Below, piece after piece: positions 31,235 to 46,479 of a stretch of DNA of 64,000 bases. The notes under the pieces were generated by a model. That model was not told the origin of the DNA, searched no databases, and saw only the letters and a list, made by a program, of their open reading frames with translations. This DNA is from JADGRA01 sp052143535. Its GTDB lineage: Bacteria > Myxococcota > Myxococcia > Myxococcales > Myxococcaceae. The number at the start of each line of letters is the position of its first letter. Position 1 is the first letter of the stretch. The stretch lies in NCBI GenBank assembly GCA_052143535.1, contig JBKQSS010000047.1, positions 1 through 64,000 of the forward strand, given 5' to 3'. Made by a program: the position numbers and the translations under genes.

Positions 31235-33778
31235 CTAGCCCACGCCCGCCAGAGCCAGGCGACCTTCCCAGCGCTCCTCGAGGGCCAGGACCAGGGGTGC
31301 GTGCTCGGGGCGGCTGAGGGTTGGGTCCGCCTCGGCGATGGAGCGAGCTTCCTCGGCGGCGACCGCCGAGAGGGCCTGGTCCCGCGCCAGATTCGCCACC
31401 GCGAACTCCGGGACGCCGCTTTGGCGTGTCCCGAGAAACTCCCCCTGGCCCCGCAGCTCGAGGTCCCGCTGCGCGACCACGAAGCCGTCGCCTGTGTCCT
31501 CGAGAATTCGAAGCCTGGCCAGCGCCTCGGGCCCACCGGTGAAGCCGGCGAGGAGGAAGCACTGTCCCGGCGCAGTCCCCCGTCCCACCCGTCCGCGCAG
31601 CTGGTGTAGCTGCGACAGGCCAAACCGCTCGGCGGACTCCACCACCATCAGGGTGGCGTTCACCACGTCGACTCCCACTTCCACCACAGTGGTGCACACG
31701 AGAATCTGCACCTCTCCGCGGCGGAAGGCCTCCATCGTCTCCTGCTTCTCCTCGGAGGCCATCTGCCCATGGAGCAGCCGTACACGGGCCTCCGGGAAGG
31801 CGGCCTGCAGCTCCTGGGCACCTCGGGTGGCGTCCAGGAGGTCGACCTTTTCCGAGGCTTCCACCAGTGGGTACAGGACGTAGGCCTGGTGCCCACGGGC
31901 GAGCTCCGCCGCCACCCCGGCCCAGACGCGGGCGCGGTCTTTTGCCGCGAGGACGCGGGTGAGGATGGGAGTCCGACCGGGCGGCAACTCGTCGAGGACG
32001 CTGAGGTCAAGGTCACCGTACAGCGTCATGGCCAACGTTCGAGGAATGGGCGTTGCAGTCATCACCAAGACGTCGGGTCGCGGGCCCTTCCCGGCGAGGG
32101 CTTGGCGCTGGAGGACCCCGAAGCGGTGCTGCTCGTCAATGAGGGCCAAGCCGAGGCGGTGAAACGTGGCTCCCTCCTGAATCAACGCCTGCGTCCCGAC
32201 CGCCACCGCCGCTCTCCCTGACGCGACGTGAGCGCGGGCCCGTCGGCGACTGGCCACCGGCCCAGCGCCCGTCACCAGGGCCACCTCCACCTCCAGCGGG
32301 GCGAGGAGCTTCGCCAGGGTTTTGGCGTGCTGGGCGGCGAGAATCTCGGTGGGCGCCATCAACGCTACCTGCCAGCCGTCCTGCACTGCCAGGGCGGCAG
32401 CCATCGCCGCGACGGCCGTCTTTCCCGAGCCGACGTCGCCCTGCAGGAGCCGGTGCATTGGCTCCGGCCGGCCCATGTCACGGGCAATCTCGAGAAAGGC
32501 TCGCTCCTGAGCCCGCGTCGGTCGAAACGGCAAGAGCCCGCGGGCACGCGCGAGCCGCCCTTCATCCACCGCGAAGCGGATGCCGGGGCTGCTCTTGACG
32601 CCCTGTCGGCGTAGCGCAAGGCCCAAGTGGAGGAAGAAGAGCTCGTCAAACGCCAAGCGCCGGTGCGCTGCGCCCTGGTGCGCATCGAGCGCGGCCAGCT
32701 CATCCCCGTCGAGCGGGCTGTGCAGCCGTGCGAGCGCTTGCGGAAGCGGCAACAGTCCCAGCCGCCGCAGGACCGGCGGCGGCACTGGGTCCGGCACGGC
32801 GGCGCTGGCGTCCCGCGCAATGGCATGGGCCAGGGCGCGAATTTGGCGCTGCTCGTGCCGCTCGAAGCCCGAGTAGAGGGGCACAATCCGCCCGAAGTGC
32901 ACCCCCGCTCCCTGCCCCTCCTCGGCCGGCTCCACCTCGGGGTGCACCATTTCGCGGCCCACCGGTGAGACGCGGAGCTCGCCGGAGACAATCAACCGCT
33001 GCCCCAATGGGAAACGCCCCTTCATCCACGGCCCAGTCTGGAAATAGGTGAGGGCCAGGGTGCCTGTCGCATCCGAGAGAACGGCACGGAAGACGCGCCG
33101 CCCAGGCCGGAGCACCACCTCGCCTGCAGCCCGCACTGTCCCCACCGTCACCCCACGTACCCCAGGCACCAGCTCGCGCAGCGATGACAGCCGGCGGCGG
33201 TCCTCGTAGCCCCGGGGCAGAAGAAAGAGAATGTCCCCCACCCGCGACAGCCCCTTTTTCTCGAGGGCTGAGAGAAGCCGGGGGTTGATGCGGACACCCG
33301 AGCGGCGCAGCGGAACGGCCAGCGGTCCAGCGCGGGGCGCAATGGACAGTGTCCGCGGCGCCGGCGACGTCTCGGCCTCCGGCGGTTTCGGCTTGGGGCT
33401 CCGCGGCTTGCGCGGACGGGCTGCCGGCGGCACCGCCCTCGGCCGCGCTGCCGGGGACTTTTTCGGGCTGGCGCTCGGCGCAGCAACAGCCTTGGCCAAA
33501 ACCGTCGGAGAAACTGGAGAAGCCTCTGCAGCGGCCTGGACGCACTCGGAAAGCCGTCTCAGCGCCGCCACCTGGCCCTCGAGCGAGGCGCCCAGGGCGG
33601 CAGCCAGCGCCTCGGACAACAGCCGCACCTCCACCGCGGGTGCGCCGGCCGCCCGGGCCTCCTGGAGTGAGGCCTCCAGCAGCGCCGTCAATCCGCGCAC
33701 CCGGCCGAGGGCGCGAAAGTCGCGCTGGGCGAGGAAGCGCAGTGGCGCGGCAAGGCGGGTGAAATGCGGGCGTCCCAT
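31235..33778 (-). CDS. recG: ATP-dependent DNA helicase RecG, N-terminally extended
   Basis: An 847-residue branch-migration helicase that processes stalled forks and Holliday junctions. The wedge/OB region is around LRELVPGVRGVTVGTVRAAG; the motor has Walker A GDVGSGKTAVAAMAAAL, Walker B LIDEQHRFGVLQRQAL, motif III MTATPIPRTLAMTLYGDLD and the C-terminal helicase block VVEVGVDVVNATLMV with QLHQLRGRVGRG. It is about 150 residues longer than E. coli RecG because of a N-terminal helical segment plus a Lys/Pro/Ala-rich linker (about residues 105-150). ATG 33778 starts the extension. Confidence 0.95.
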   Translation of the reverse strand: MGRPHFTRLAAPLRFLAQRDFRALGRVRGLTALLEASLQEARAAGAPAVEVRLLSEALAAALGASLEGQVAALRRLSECVQAAAEASPVSPTVLAKAVAAPSASPKKSPAARPRAVPPAARPRKPRSPKPKPPEAETSPAPRTLSIAPRAGPLAVPLRRSGVRINPRLLSALEKKGLSRVGDILFLLPRGYEDRRRLSSLRELVPGVRGVTVGTVRAAGEVVLRPGRRVFRAVLSDATGTLALTYFQTGPWMKGRFPLGQRLIVSGELRVSPVGREMVHPEVEPAEEGQGAGVHFGRIVPLYSGFERHEQRQIRALAHAIARDASAAVPDPVPPPVLRRLGLLPLPQALARLHSPLDGDELAALDAHQGAAHRRLAFDELFFLHLGLALRRQGVKSSPGIRFAVDEGRLARARGLLPFRPTRAQERAFLEIARDMGRPEPMHRLLQGDVGSGKTAVAAMAAALAVQDGWQVALMAPTEILAAQHAKTLAKLLAPLEVEVALVTGAGPVASRRRARAHVASGRAAVAVGTQALIQEGATFHRLGLALIDEQHRFGVLQRQALAGKGPRPDVLVMTATPIPRTLAMTLYGDLDLSVLDELPPGRTPILTRVLAAKDRARVWAGVAAELARGHQAYVLYPLVEASEKVDLLDATRGAQELQAAFPEARVRLLHGQMASEEKQETMEAFRRGEVQILVCTTVVEVGVDVVNATLMVVESAERFGLSQLHQLRGRVGRGTAPGQCFLLAGFTGGPEALARLRILEDTGDGFVVAQRDLELRGQGEFLGTRQSGVPEFAVANLARDQALSAVAAEEARSIAEADPTLSRPEHAPLVLALEERWEGRLALAGVG

Positions 33779-33837
33779 GGGGGGGCTTCATCCCCCACTG
33801 TAGCGGACGGCGCCCACCCCCCCCTTCCCCACCCTTG

Positions 33838-34347
33838 CTAGCCGGCCGTGTCCTCGTCGTCGGCTGGCTCGTCAAAGGCAATCGCGGCGATGTCCACCTC
33901 GCGGGCACCGCCCGGGCTTTGCACCAACGCGGAATCCCCCACCTGCTTGCCAATGAGCGCCCGGGCAAGCGGCGACGTCACCGAGATGTGGCGCTTTTTG
34001 ATGTCGGCTTCAATCTCTCCGACGATGCGGTAGGTCACCGATTTTTCGGTCTCTTGGTCAACCACCGTCACCGTGGCCCCAAACACGACGCGGTCCCCGC
34101 CCAGCTTGCGAATGTCAATGACTTCGGCGCGAGCAATCCAATCGTTGAGGTCGAGAATGCGCCCTTCGATGTGCGACTGCTTCTCCTTCGCGGCGTGGTA
34201 TTCCGCGTTCTCGCGCAGGTCCCCATGCGCGCGCGCGACTTCAATCTCGCGCGAAATGCGCGTTCGCTCCACGGTCTGCAGTTGCTTCAATTCGGCCTTG
34301 AGCCGCCGTAAGCCCGCTGCGGTGATGGGGATGGAGCCGCTGCTCAT
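33838..34347 (-). CDS. greA: Transcription elongation factor GreA/GreB
   Basis: A 169-residue factor that rescues backtracked RNA polymerase by stimulating transcript cleavage. The coiled-coil domain has ITAAGLRRLKAELKQL and ISREIEVARAHGDLRENAEYHAAKEKQ with the acidic tip DLRENAEY; the C-terminal domain has VVFGATVTVVDQET, YRIVGEIEAD and ISVTSPLARALIGKQVGD. ATG 34347 is chosen since GAGGAG precedes it by 12 bases and abuts the alternative ATG at 34359. It follows carB on the same strand, an order seen in related bacteria. The acidic tail is slightly longer than in E. coli. Confidence 0.93.
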   Translation of the reverse strand: MSSGSIPITAAGLRRLKAELKQLQTVERTRISREIEVARAHGDLRENAEYHAAKEKQSHIEGRILDLNDWIARAEVIDIRKLGGDRVVFGATVTVVDQETEKSVTYRIVGEIEADIKKRHISVTSPLARALIGKQVGDSALVQSPGGAREVDIAAIAFDEPADDEDTAG

Positions 34348-34459
34348 GTGCGTCGACATCTCCTCGCGGGTGGCGAGCCGAACAGAATAAGAGAGGAAGC
34401 TGACTAGGGGCAATGCCGGAGCACCCTGGGCAGGGCTTTCGGCGAGATGGCTGGCGCGC

Positions 34460-37684
<3,225 letters not shown>

Positions 37685-37778
37685 CGGGCCGGGGCCTGTA
37701 CCACGAACGGGCAACGCTCGGGCAGCGGTCCCCGGGGCTCTCCCCCCGCGGGAGGGGCCACCACCCTCGGGAGGCTGC

Positions 37779-38978
37779 CTAGCCGCTCAGGCCGCCGACG
37801 AAGTCCCGCAGCCGGGCCAGCCCTTTTTCGATGGTGTCCCGCGAGGCGGCGAAGCTGAAGCGGAGGTGCCCTTCCCCCCCGAAAGGCTTTCCAGGGACTG
37901 CTGCCACCCGGTAGTCGTCGAGCAACACCTCGGAGAGTTGCACCGAGCCCTCCAGCGCCTTGCCCCGGTGCCGTTTGCCCAATAGGCCCTGGAAGCTGGG
38001 GAATAGGTAGAAGGCGCCATCGGGAGGCCGAATTCGCACGCCGGGAAGCGCCTGCAGCCCCGCCACAAAGAGGTCCCGGCGTGCCCGAAACTCCCGAGCC
38101 ATGAGGTCCACCGTCTCCATCGGGCCGCGGAGCGCCGCCACCGCTGCCCGTTGGCCAAGGCTTGAAGCATTGGAGGTGGACTGGTCCTGAATCATCGACA
38201 TGGCCGAGATGAGTGGCTTCGGCCCGGCGGCATAGCCCAGCCGCCAGCCGGTCATGGCAAAGGCCTTGCTCAGCCCATTGACTACCAGTGTCCGGTCGGC
38301 CAGCTGAGGCGCGGCGTTGAGCACCTGGACGAAGGGCCGGCCGGTGTAGAGCAGCTTCTCGTAAATGTCATCCGTTACCACCAGGACGTCCGGGTGGCGC
38401 TCCAGGACGCGTCCCAGGGCACCCAACGCCTCGGCGGACAGCACGGCGCCGGTGGGGTTGGAGGGACTATTCAACACCACCGCCCGTGTCCTGGGGCCAA
38501 TGGCCCGCTCGAAGAGCTCCGGGTCGGGCACCCAGCCGTCCTCCTCGCGCGTCGGGACGAAGACCGGGCTACCACCGGCCAGCGACACCATCTCCGGGTA
38601 ACTCATCCAGGCCGGGTTGAAGATGATGACCTCGTCACCCTCGTCCAGCACCGCCTGAAAGAAGTTGTACAGGCACTGCTTGGCTCCGTTGCTCACCACC
38701 ACCTGCTCAGGGGTGTAGCTCAGGGCGTTGTCGGCCTTGAGCTTCTCGCAGATGGCTGCGCGCAGCTCCGGCGTGCCCGCGGTGGCGGTGTACTTGGTGA
38801 AGCCTTCCTCGAGCGCCTGGATGGCAGCGCGCTTGATGTGCTCCGGCGTGTCGAAGTCCGGCTCGCCGGCGGCGAAGCCGACGACATCCTCGCCGGCGGC
38901 GGCCAGCGCCTTGGCCCGGGCATTGAGCGCGAGCGTCGGAGAAGGCTTGATGGCATGGAGGCGACGGGCGAGCTTCAT
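37779..38978 (-). CDS. Class I PLP-dependent aminotransferase (aspartate aminotransferase type)
   Basis: A 399-residue fold-type I aminotransferase of the subgroup Ib aspartate/prephenate type: IKPSPTLALNARAKAL, FAAGEPDFDTPEHIKRAA, YTATAGTPELRAAICEKL, VSNGAKQCLYNFFQA, LNSPSNPTGAVLSAE, the PLP lysine in VNGLSKAFAMTGWRLGYAAGP, and RFSFAASRDTIEKGL with the substrate Arg. Cytosolic. It most likely interconverts aspartate and oxaloacetate; aromatic or glutamate/prephenate specificity is possible. It lies between coaD and carB on the same strand. Confidence 0.88.
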   Translation of the reverse strand: MKLARRLHAIKPSPTLALNARAKALAAAGEDVVGFAAGEPDFDTPEHIKRAAIQALEEGFTKYTATAGTPELRAAICEKLKADNALSYTPEQVVVSNGAKQCLYNFFQAVLDEGDEVIIFNPAWMSYPEMVSLAGGSPVFVPTREEDGWVPDPELFERAIGPRTRAVVLNSPSNPTGAVLSAEALGALGRVLERHPDVLVVTDDIYEKLLYTGRPFVQVLNAAPQLADRTLVVNGLSKAFAMTGWRLGYAAGPKPLISAMSMIQDQSTSNASSLGQRAAVAALRGPMETVDLMAREFRARRDLFVAGLQALPGVRIRPPDGAFYLFPSFQGLLGKRHRGKALEGSVQLSEVLLDDYRVAAVPGKPFGGEGHLRFSFAASRDTIEKGLARLRDFVGGLSG

Positions 38979-39055
38979 GGTCTCCCTTGGCTATACAAGG
39001 GCACACCGACGCCGGACAAGCCTGTGTCCGGGAAGGGCCACCGGCCCGGGTCTCG

Positions 39056-39535
39056 TCACTTCCGAGGAAAGCGCTCGCGAAGCTTGCGGAAGACGCTGAG
39101 CGGGACCAGCCCCTCGACGTCGCCCCCCAGCGACGCTACCTCCCGCACCAGCTGCGAGGAGATGTAGAAGCTGTCCTGTCCGGTCATCATGAAGACGGAC
39201 TCGAACTCGACGTCGAGCTTGCGATTCATATTCGCCAGCTGGAACTCGTACTCGAAGTCCGACGCGGCCCTTAGCCCCCGCAGGACCAAGTGGATGCCCT
39301 TCCTTCGGGTGTAGTGCACGAGCAGTCCCTGGAAGTCGTCCACCTCCACCCTCGGGTCGGGGCAGGACTCGCGGATGAGCTGTCGTCGCTCTTCCACGGA
39401 AAACATCGGCGTCTTGGTCGGGTTGTTCAGCACCGCCACCACCAAGCGGTCGAACACCTTGAGCCCGCGCTGGATGATGCTGAGGTGCCCGTTGGTCAGC
39501 GGGTCGAACGAGCCTGGGTAGATGGCGACGGCCAT
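39056..39535 (-). CDS. coaD: Phosphopantetheine adenylyltransferase
   Basis: A 159-residue enzyme for the fourth step of coenzyme A synthesis. The N-terminal YPGSFDPLTNGHLSIIQRGL contains the T/HxGH nucleotidyl-transfer motif; RGLRAASDFEYEFQLANMNR and FYISSQLVREVASLGGDVEGLVP (given here as SSQLVREVASLGGDV) complete the family pattern. Length is standard. The classical neighbour rsmD lies 44 bp upstream on the same strand. Confidence 0.96.
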   Translation of the reverse strand: MAVAIYPGSFDPLTNGHLSIIQRGLKVFDRLVVAVLNNPTKTPMFSVEERRQLIRESCPDPRVEVDDFQGLLVHYTRRKGIHLVLRGLRAASDFEYEFQLANMNRKLDVEFESVFMMTGQDSFYISSQLVREVASLGGDVEGLVPLSVFRKLRERFPRK

Positions 39536-39579
39536 GGCGTTCCTGGAGTGTCGAGGGGCCTGGTGAGCAGCGTCAACAA

Positions 39580-40131
39580 TTAGGGCGGGGCGGCCCGGTA
39601 GAAGCTCAGCACGGTATCTCCGAAGCGGCGATGGTCCACTCGGAAAAGCGTCGCGCTGGCCTCTGGCAGCTCCTCCCGCCGGTCATGCTCGACCACCAGC
39701 ATGCCGCCCTCGCCCAACAGCGGCGCCACCGCCCCCATCACCCAAGCGCCCGCCTGGGCCGCATAGGGGGGGTCGGCAAAGGCCAGCGAGAATCGCCGCC
39801 CTTCTCGCTGCAGGCGCTCCAACGCCCGCTCGACTCGGACGCGGAGCACCTCGGTTTGGCCCAAGAAGCCGAGCGCCGCAGCGTTGCTTCGGCACAGCTC
39901 GGCAGCCTCCGCGGCAGCCTCCACCAGGACCGCTCGCTCCGCGCCCCGGGAGAGGGCCTCCAGCCCCAGCGCTCCCGTCCCGGCATACAAGTCGAGCACC
40001 TCACCGCCGGCCAGCCGTTGCCCGAGAACGTTGAAGAGCGACTCCCGCACCCGGTCCGCCGTGGGACGCGTCGCCGCGGAGCGCGGGGGGAGTAGCCGCC
40101 GGCCGCGCCGGCTACCGCCGACGATGCGCAT
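39580..40131 (-). CDS. rsmD: 16S rRNA (guanine-966 N2)-methyltransferase
   Basis: A 183-residue SAM-dependent RNA methyltransferase: MRIVGGSRRGRRLLPPRS, PTADRVRESLFNVLGQRL, VLDLYAGTGALGLEALSRGA (SAM loop) and the catalytic tetrapeptide in SLAFADPPYAAQ (DPPY). It is the first gene of the rsmD-coaD unit. Confidence 0.95.
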   Translation of the reverse strand: MRIVGGSRRGRRLLPPRSAATRPTADRVRESLFNVLGQRLAGGEVLDLYAGTGALGLEALSRGAERAVLVEAAAEAAELCRSNAAALGFLGQTEVLRVRVERALERLQREGRRFSLAFADPPYAAQAGAWVMGAVAPLLGEGGMLVVEHDRREELPEASATLFRVDHRRFGDTVLSFYRAAPP

Positions 40132-40169
40132 CCTCCCCTCCTCTCGACGCTTGCAGAGCTGCTCGGCCG

Positions 40170-41141
40170 TCAGTGGACTTCGCCGGTGTGGGCGTACGTC
40201 TCGCTCTCGATTTGGATGGTGGTGTGGTCAATCCCGTAGCGGCCGAGAAGCTCGTGCTTCACCGCCGAGAGAATCTGGTCGTTGTTGCACACCATCGGGT
40301 CGAGCACCACGAGGTGGGCCGAAAGCGCGTAGAGCCCGCTGGACAACGTCCAGACATGCAGGTCGTGCACCGCGACCACCCCTTGGGCGCGCTCCAGCAG
40401 CACCCGAACGGCTTCGAGGTCGACGTGGGCGGGGACGGCCTCGAGGAGCACGTCCACCGCATCCCGCAGCAGTCGCCAGCTGCCGAGCACAATCACCACA
40501 GAGATGGCGAGGGACAGCCCTGGGTCTATCCAGCGCCAGCCGGTGAGCGCCATGACCCCTGCCCCCAACAGCACTCCCGAGCTGGACAGCGTGTCGCCGA
40601 GGACATGGAGGAAGGCGGCGCGGGCGTTGAGGGTATGGCTTCGGTGCAGAAAGCTGAGCGCTCCCAGGTTTGCGCACAAACCGATGGCCGCCAAGATGGC
40701 CATTGGCAACAGGCGCACCTGCGGTGGATCGCGCAAGCGAAGGAGTGCCTCCACCACAATCAACACGGTGATGCCCAGCAGCAACACCCCGTTCACCAAC
40801 GCGCTCAGAATTTCCAGCCGGGCGTACCCGTAGGTCCGCCGCGGGTCGGCTGGCCGCCCGGCGAACCACATCGCCAAAAGCGCCAGCACCAGCGCCGAGA
40901 CGTCGGTGAGCATGTGCCCCGCGTCTGAAAGCAAGGCAAGCGAGTGGGTCAGCCAGCCCCCGACGCCCTCCAGCACGGCAATCCCCACCGTGACCACGAG
41001 CGCTCCCACCAGCCGCCGCCGGTCATCCAAACGGTGGGCTGCCACCGACGCCCCCGTCGTGCCCGCGGCGGGCGCATGGACATGGGGTCGGCCGTGCTCG
41101 GCGTGGTTATGAGGGGTAGAGGACAGCGGGTGGACTCCCAA
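40170..41141 (-). CDS. Cation diffusion facilitator (Zn/Co/Cd exporter)
   Basis: About 323 residues of the CzcD/ZitB-type CDF family: His-rich N-terminus (HNHAEHGRPHVHAP), six membrane helices, the metal-site motif HSLALLSDAGHMLTD in helix 2 (HxxxD), and FLHVLGDTLSSSGVLLGA in helix 5 (HxxxD). The cytosolic C-terminal domain has VVAVHDLHVWTLSSG and ends with a His-containing tail. It exports divalent metals, most likely Zn(II), in exchange for protons. The start is uncertain: TTG 41141 has GGGGGAG upstream; nothing before matches. It is the last upstream gene of the minus-strand run. Confidence 0.85.
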   Translation of the reverse strand: MGVHPLSSTPHNHAEHGRPHVHAPAAGTTGASVAAHRLDDRRRLVGALVVTVGIAVLEGVGGWLTHSLALLSDAGHMLTDVSALVLALLAMWFAGRPADPRRTYGYARLEILSALVNGVLLLGITVLIVVEALLRLRDPPQVRLLPMAILAAIGLCANLGALSFLHRSHTLNARAAFLHVLGDTLSSSGVLLGAGVMALTGWRWIDPGLSLAISVVIVLGSWRLLRDAVDVLLEAVPAHVDLEAVRVLLERAQGVVAVHDLHVWTLSSGLYALSAHLVVLDPMVCNNDQILSAVKHELLGRYGIDHTTIQIESETYAHTGEVH

Positions 41142-41337
41142 CCGGAGCAACTCCCCCGGGGCTGGAAGGACTATAGCCACCGGCCGCCTAGCGGGGCGAC
41201 CCAAAGCCACCTCGCCGGTCAAAGCGCGCGCCCGGGAGGCCACTCGGCTAAACACCCAAAGCAGAGTGCCGAGCGCGAAGCTGTCTCGGCCAAGGCCGCC
41301 CGCTCCCGTGTCTCGTCCCCCCCATGACCGCCGACGC

Positions 41338-42213
41338 GTGCCGGCCCATTCCCCCAAAGGCGCCCCTCTTTTCTGGACGTCCGAGGGGAAGGGGACACCG
41401 GCCGTTCTGCTCTGCGACGGTCTCGGCTGCGCTGGTTTCATCTGGCGCTACCTCGAGCCGGCGCTCGCACGGCAGCACCAGGCGGTGCACTGGCATTACC
41501 CAGGCCATGGCCAGTCGCCGCCACCGCGTGAGGCCCGCGGCTATAGCGTGCCGAGCTTGGCCGATGACGGGGCAACGGTGCTCGACGCCGCCGGGGTCTC
41601 GCGCGCCGTCATCATCGGCCATTCCCTGGGCGTCCAAGTGGCGCTCGAGATGCACCGACGGCACCGGGCTCGGGTCGAGGCCTTGGTCCTGGTCTGCGGC
41701 AGCCCCGGGCACCCACTGGACACCTTCCACGACACCAGTGTTCTACGCACGCTGCTCCCGGCGCTTCGCAAGACGGCTGAGGCTGCGCCCCAGGGAGTCA
41801 GGGCGCTGGCTCGAGGTTTGGTGCGCTCAGGCATCGCGCTCGAGCTGGCCCTCCTCTTCGAGGTCAACCCAGAGCTCGTTCACCGCGAGGACCTGCAGCC
41901 CTACTTCAACCACTTCCTGACGATGGACCCACGCGTCTTCCTTCGCGCCATGCAGGCCGCCTCCGAGCACTCCGCCCAGGACCATCTGGTCGCGGTGGAC
42001 GTCCCCACCCTGGTCATTGCCGGGGACCGAGACCGCTTCACTCCGGCCTGGCTCTCGCGCCGGATGGCGCTCGAGATTGCGGAGGCAGAGCTGCTGATGG
42101 TCCCCGGTGGGAGCCACACCACTCCACTCGAGGCGCCGGCGCGGGTGGAAGAGGCGGTGGCGGACTTTCTGCGCAAGCGTGTGCCCGCCTCCGACACCGA
42201 GGCGACAACTTGA
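41338..42213 (+). CDS. Alpha/beta-fold hydrolase
   Basis: A 291-residue hydrolase with the full triad: nucleophile Ser in IIGHSLGVQVALEM (GxSxG), acid Asp in LVIAGDRDRFTPAW and His in VPGGSHTTPLEAP. The oxyanion region is LLCDGLGCAGFIWRYL, and the HYPGHGQSPPP strand matches epoxide-hydrolase/esterase-like members. GTG 41338 is the most likely start; the substrate is unknown. It is 80 bp upstream of the hybrid kinase and may share its promoter. Confidence 0.82.
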   Translation: MPAHSPKGAPLFWTSEGKGTPAVLLCDGLGCAGFIWRYLEPALARQHQAVHWHYPGHGQSPPPREARGYSVPSLADDGATVLDAAGVSRAVIIGHSLGVQVALEMHRRHRARVEALVLVCGSPGHPLDTFHDTSVLRTLLPALRKTAEAAPQGVRALARGLVRSGIALELALLFEVNPELVHREDLQPYFNHFLTMDPRVFLRAMQAASEHSAQDHLVAVDVPTLVIAGDRDRFTPAWLSRRMALEIAEAELLMVPGGSHTTPLEAPARVEEAVADFLRKRVPASDTEATT

Positions 42214-42295
42214 CCGACTGAAGGAGCCGGAGGACCATTCTCGTCTTGCAGGCGGAACGAGCACCGCCGCGCCTGAGCCTCAAACCCCCGGACGG

Positions 42296-44551
<2,256 letters not shown>

Positions 44552-44604
44552 GGCCCCCCCGCTTGCTTCGCGGAGGCCTGGACGCTACAAGCCGCGCGGC
44601 TTTC

Positions 44605-46443
44605 ATGTTTCCTCGCGCACAGATTCGCAACGTGGCCATCGTCGCCCACGTCGACCACGGTAAGACGACGTTGGTCGACCACATGCTCCGCCAGGCCGGG
44701 GTGTTCCGCGCCAACGAGTTGCTCGTGGAACGGGTGATGGACTCCAACGCTTTGGAGCGGGAAAAGGGCATCACCATCCTCGCCAAGAACACTGCCGTGG
44801 AGTACCGCGGTCACCACATCAACATCGTTGACACGCCCGGCCACGCAGACTTTGGCGGCGAGGTGGAGCGCGCGTTGCGGCTGGTGGACGGGGTGCTGTT
44901 GCTGGTCGACGCCGCGGAGGGCCCACTTCCCCAGACGCGCTTCGTTCTCTCCAAGGCGCTGGCCATGGGCCTTCGGACGGTCCTGGTCATCAACAAAATC
45001 GACCGGCAGGATGCACGGCCCCGTGAGGTGCTGGACCAGGTTTACTCGCTCTACATTGACCTTGGCGCGGAAGAGGAACAGCTCGACTTCCCGGTCCTCT
45101 ACGCGGTGGCCCGCCAGGGGCAGGCCTCCCGTTCGCTGGCCGAGCCTGGGAAGAACCTCGAGCCGCTGTTCGAGGCCATTCTCTCACATATTCAGCCGCC
45201 TCCCGCCGGCGAGGGCGACCGCCTCCAGCTGCTCGTCGCCAACCTCGACTACGACGACTACGTCGGACGGCTCGCGGTGGGGCGCGTCCACGCCGGCCGA
45301 ATTGCCTCCGGGCAGGCGCTGGCCGTCGTGCGCGCGGGGGGCCGGGTCGAGGTGGGCAAAGTCCTCAAGCTCTATGGCTTTCAGGGGCTGAAGCGAGTGG
45401 AGATTGCCGACGCGGGACCAGGCGAGCTGGTCAGCGTCGCTGGAATCGAAGCAGTTTCCATCGGCGATACGCTGGCCGATGCCGAGCAGCCGGTCGCGCT
45501 GCCGCGCATCAGCGTCGATGAGCCGACGATGATGATGGTGTTCCGCGTCAACGACGGACCCCTGGCCGGACGCGAGGGCAAATACGTCACCTCGCGCAAC
45601 CTTCGCGAACGACTTTACAGAGAGGCCTACCGCAATGTGTCCATCCGGGTAGAGGACACGGACACTCCCGACGCCTTCCGAGTGGTGGGGCGGGGGGAGC
45701 TGCAGCTTGCGGTCATCATCGAGAACATGCGGCGCGAAGGCTACGAGCTCACCGCCAGCAATCCCGAGCCGTTGGTGAAAGAGGTTAACGGCCAGGTCCA
45801 CGAACCGATGGAGCTGATGGTGTGCGACGTGCCGGAGACCGCGGTGGGAGCCGTCACTGAGCGCCTCGGGCCGCGCAAGGGCCGGATGATGGACATGGCC
45901 CAACTTGGCTCCGGCCGGACTCGCCTACAGTTCCGCATCCCGGCGCGCGGGCTGGTGGGCTTCCGCAGCGAGTTCCTCACCATCACCCGTGGCGAGGGCA
46001 TTCTGTCCAGCCAGTTCGATGGCTACGAGCCGTGGTTCGGCCACATCCCGAAGCGCAGCAACGGCGCCATCGTCTCCGACCGCTCGGGCGACACGGTTCC
46101 GTACGCGCTGTTCTCCATCCAGGAACGAGGGGCGCTCTTCGTCGGCCCGGGAGTCTCCGTGTACGAGGGGATGATTATCGGCGAGCACGCGCACCCCTCG
46201 GACCTCAACGTCAATGCCTGCCGAGAGAAGAAGCTGACCAACGTCCGCGCCGCCGGCCGAGACGACAACGTCATCCTCACCACTCCGAGGGAGATGACGC
46301 TGGAGCGGTCGCTAGAATGGATTGGGCCGGACGAGCTGGTCGAGGTGACGCCAAAGTCGGTGCGGCTGCGCAAGCGCCAGCTCACCAGCGGAGACCGGTA
46401 CCGGGCCGAGCGCGAACGCAAACGCGACATCGCCTCCGCCTGA
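44605..46443 (+). CDS. typA: Ribosome-associated GTPase TypA/BipA
   Basis: A 612-residue translational GTPase of the TypA/BipA family, which assists 50S assembly at low temperature or stress. G1 is IVAHVDHGKTTLVDHML; G2 GITILAKNT; G3 DTPGHADFGGEVER; G4 INKIDRQDARPREV. The following domains include VGRLAVGRVHAGRI, GREGKYVTSRNLRERLYREA and the C-terminal VNACREKKLTNVRAAGRD with RLRKRQL, typical of TypA and absent from EF-G. ATG 44605 gives the canonical N-terminus. Confidence 0.96.
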   Translation: MFPRAQIRNVAIVAHVDHGKTTLVDHMLRQAGVFRANELLVERVMDSNALEREKGITILAKNTAVEYRGHHINIVDTPGHADFGGEVERALRLVDGVLLLVDAAEGPLPQTRFVLSKALAMGLRTVLVINKIDRQDARPREVLDQVYSLYIDLGAEEEQLDFPVLYAVARQGQASRSLAEPGKNLEPLFEAILSHIQPPPAGEGDRLQLLVANLDYDDYVGRLAVGRVHAGRIASGQALAVVRAGGRVEVGKVLKLYGFQGLKRVEIADAGPGELVSVAGIEAVSIGDTLADAEQPVALPRISVDEPTMMMVFRVNDGPLAGREGKYVTSRNLRERLYREAYRNVSIRVEDTDTPDAFRVVGRGELQLAVIIENMRREGYELTASNPEPLVKEVNGQVHEPMELMVCDVPETAVGAVTERLGPRKGRMMDMAQLGSGRTRLQFRIPARGLVGFRSEFLTITRGEGILSSQFDGYEPWFGHIPKRSNGAIVSDRSGDTVPYALFSIQERGALFVGPGVSVYEGMIIGEHAHPSDLNVNACREKKLTNVRAAGRDDNVILTTPREMTLERSLEWIGPDELVEVTPKSVRLRKRQLTSGDRYRAERERKRDIASA

Positions 46444-46479
46444 CAGCAGCGGGCCGCCGGGACTGGCTGCAGACAGCGA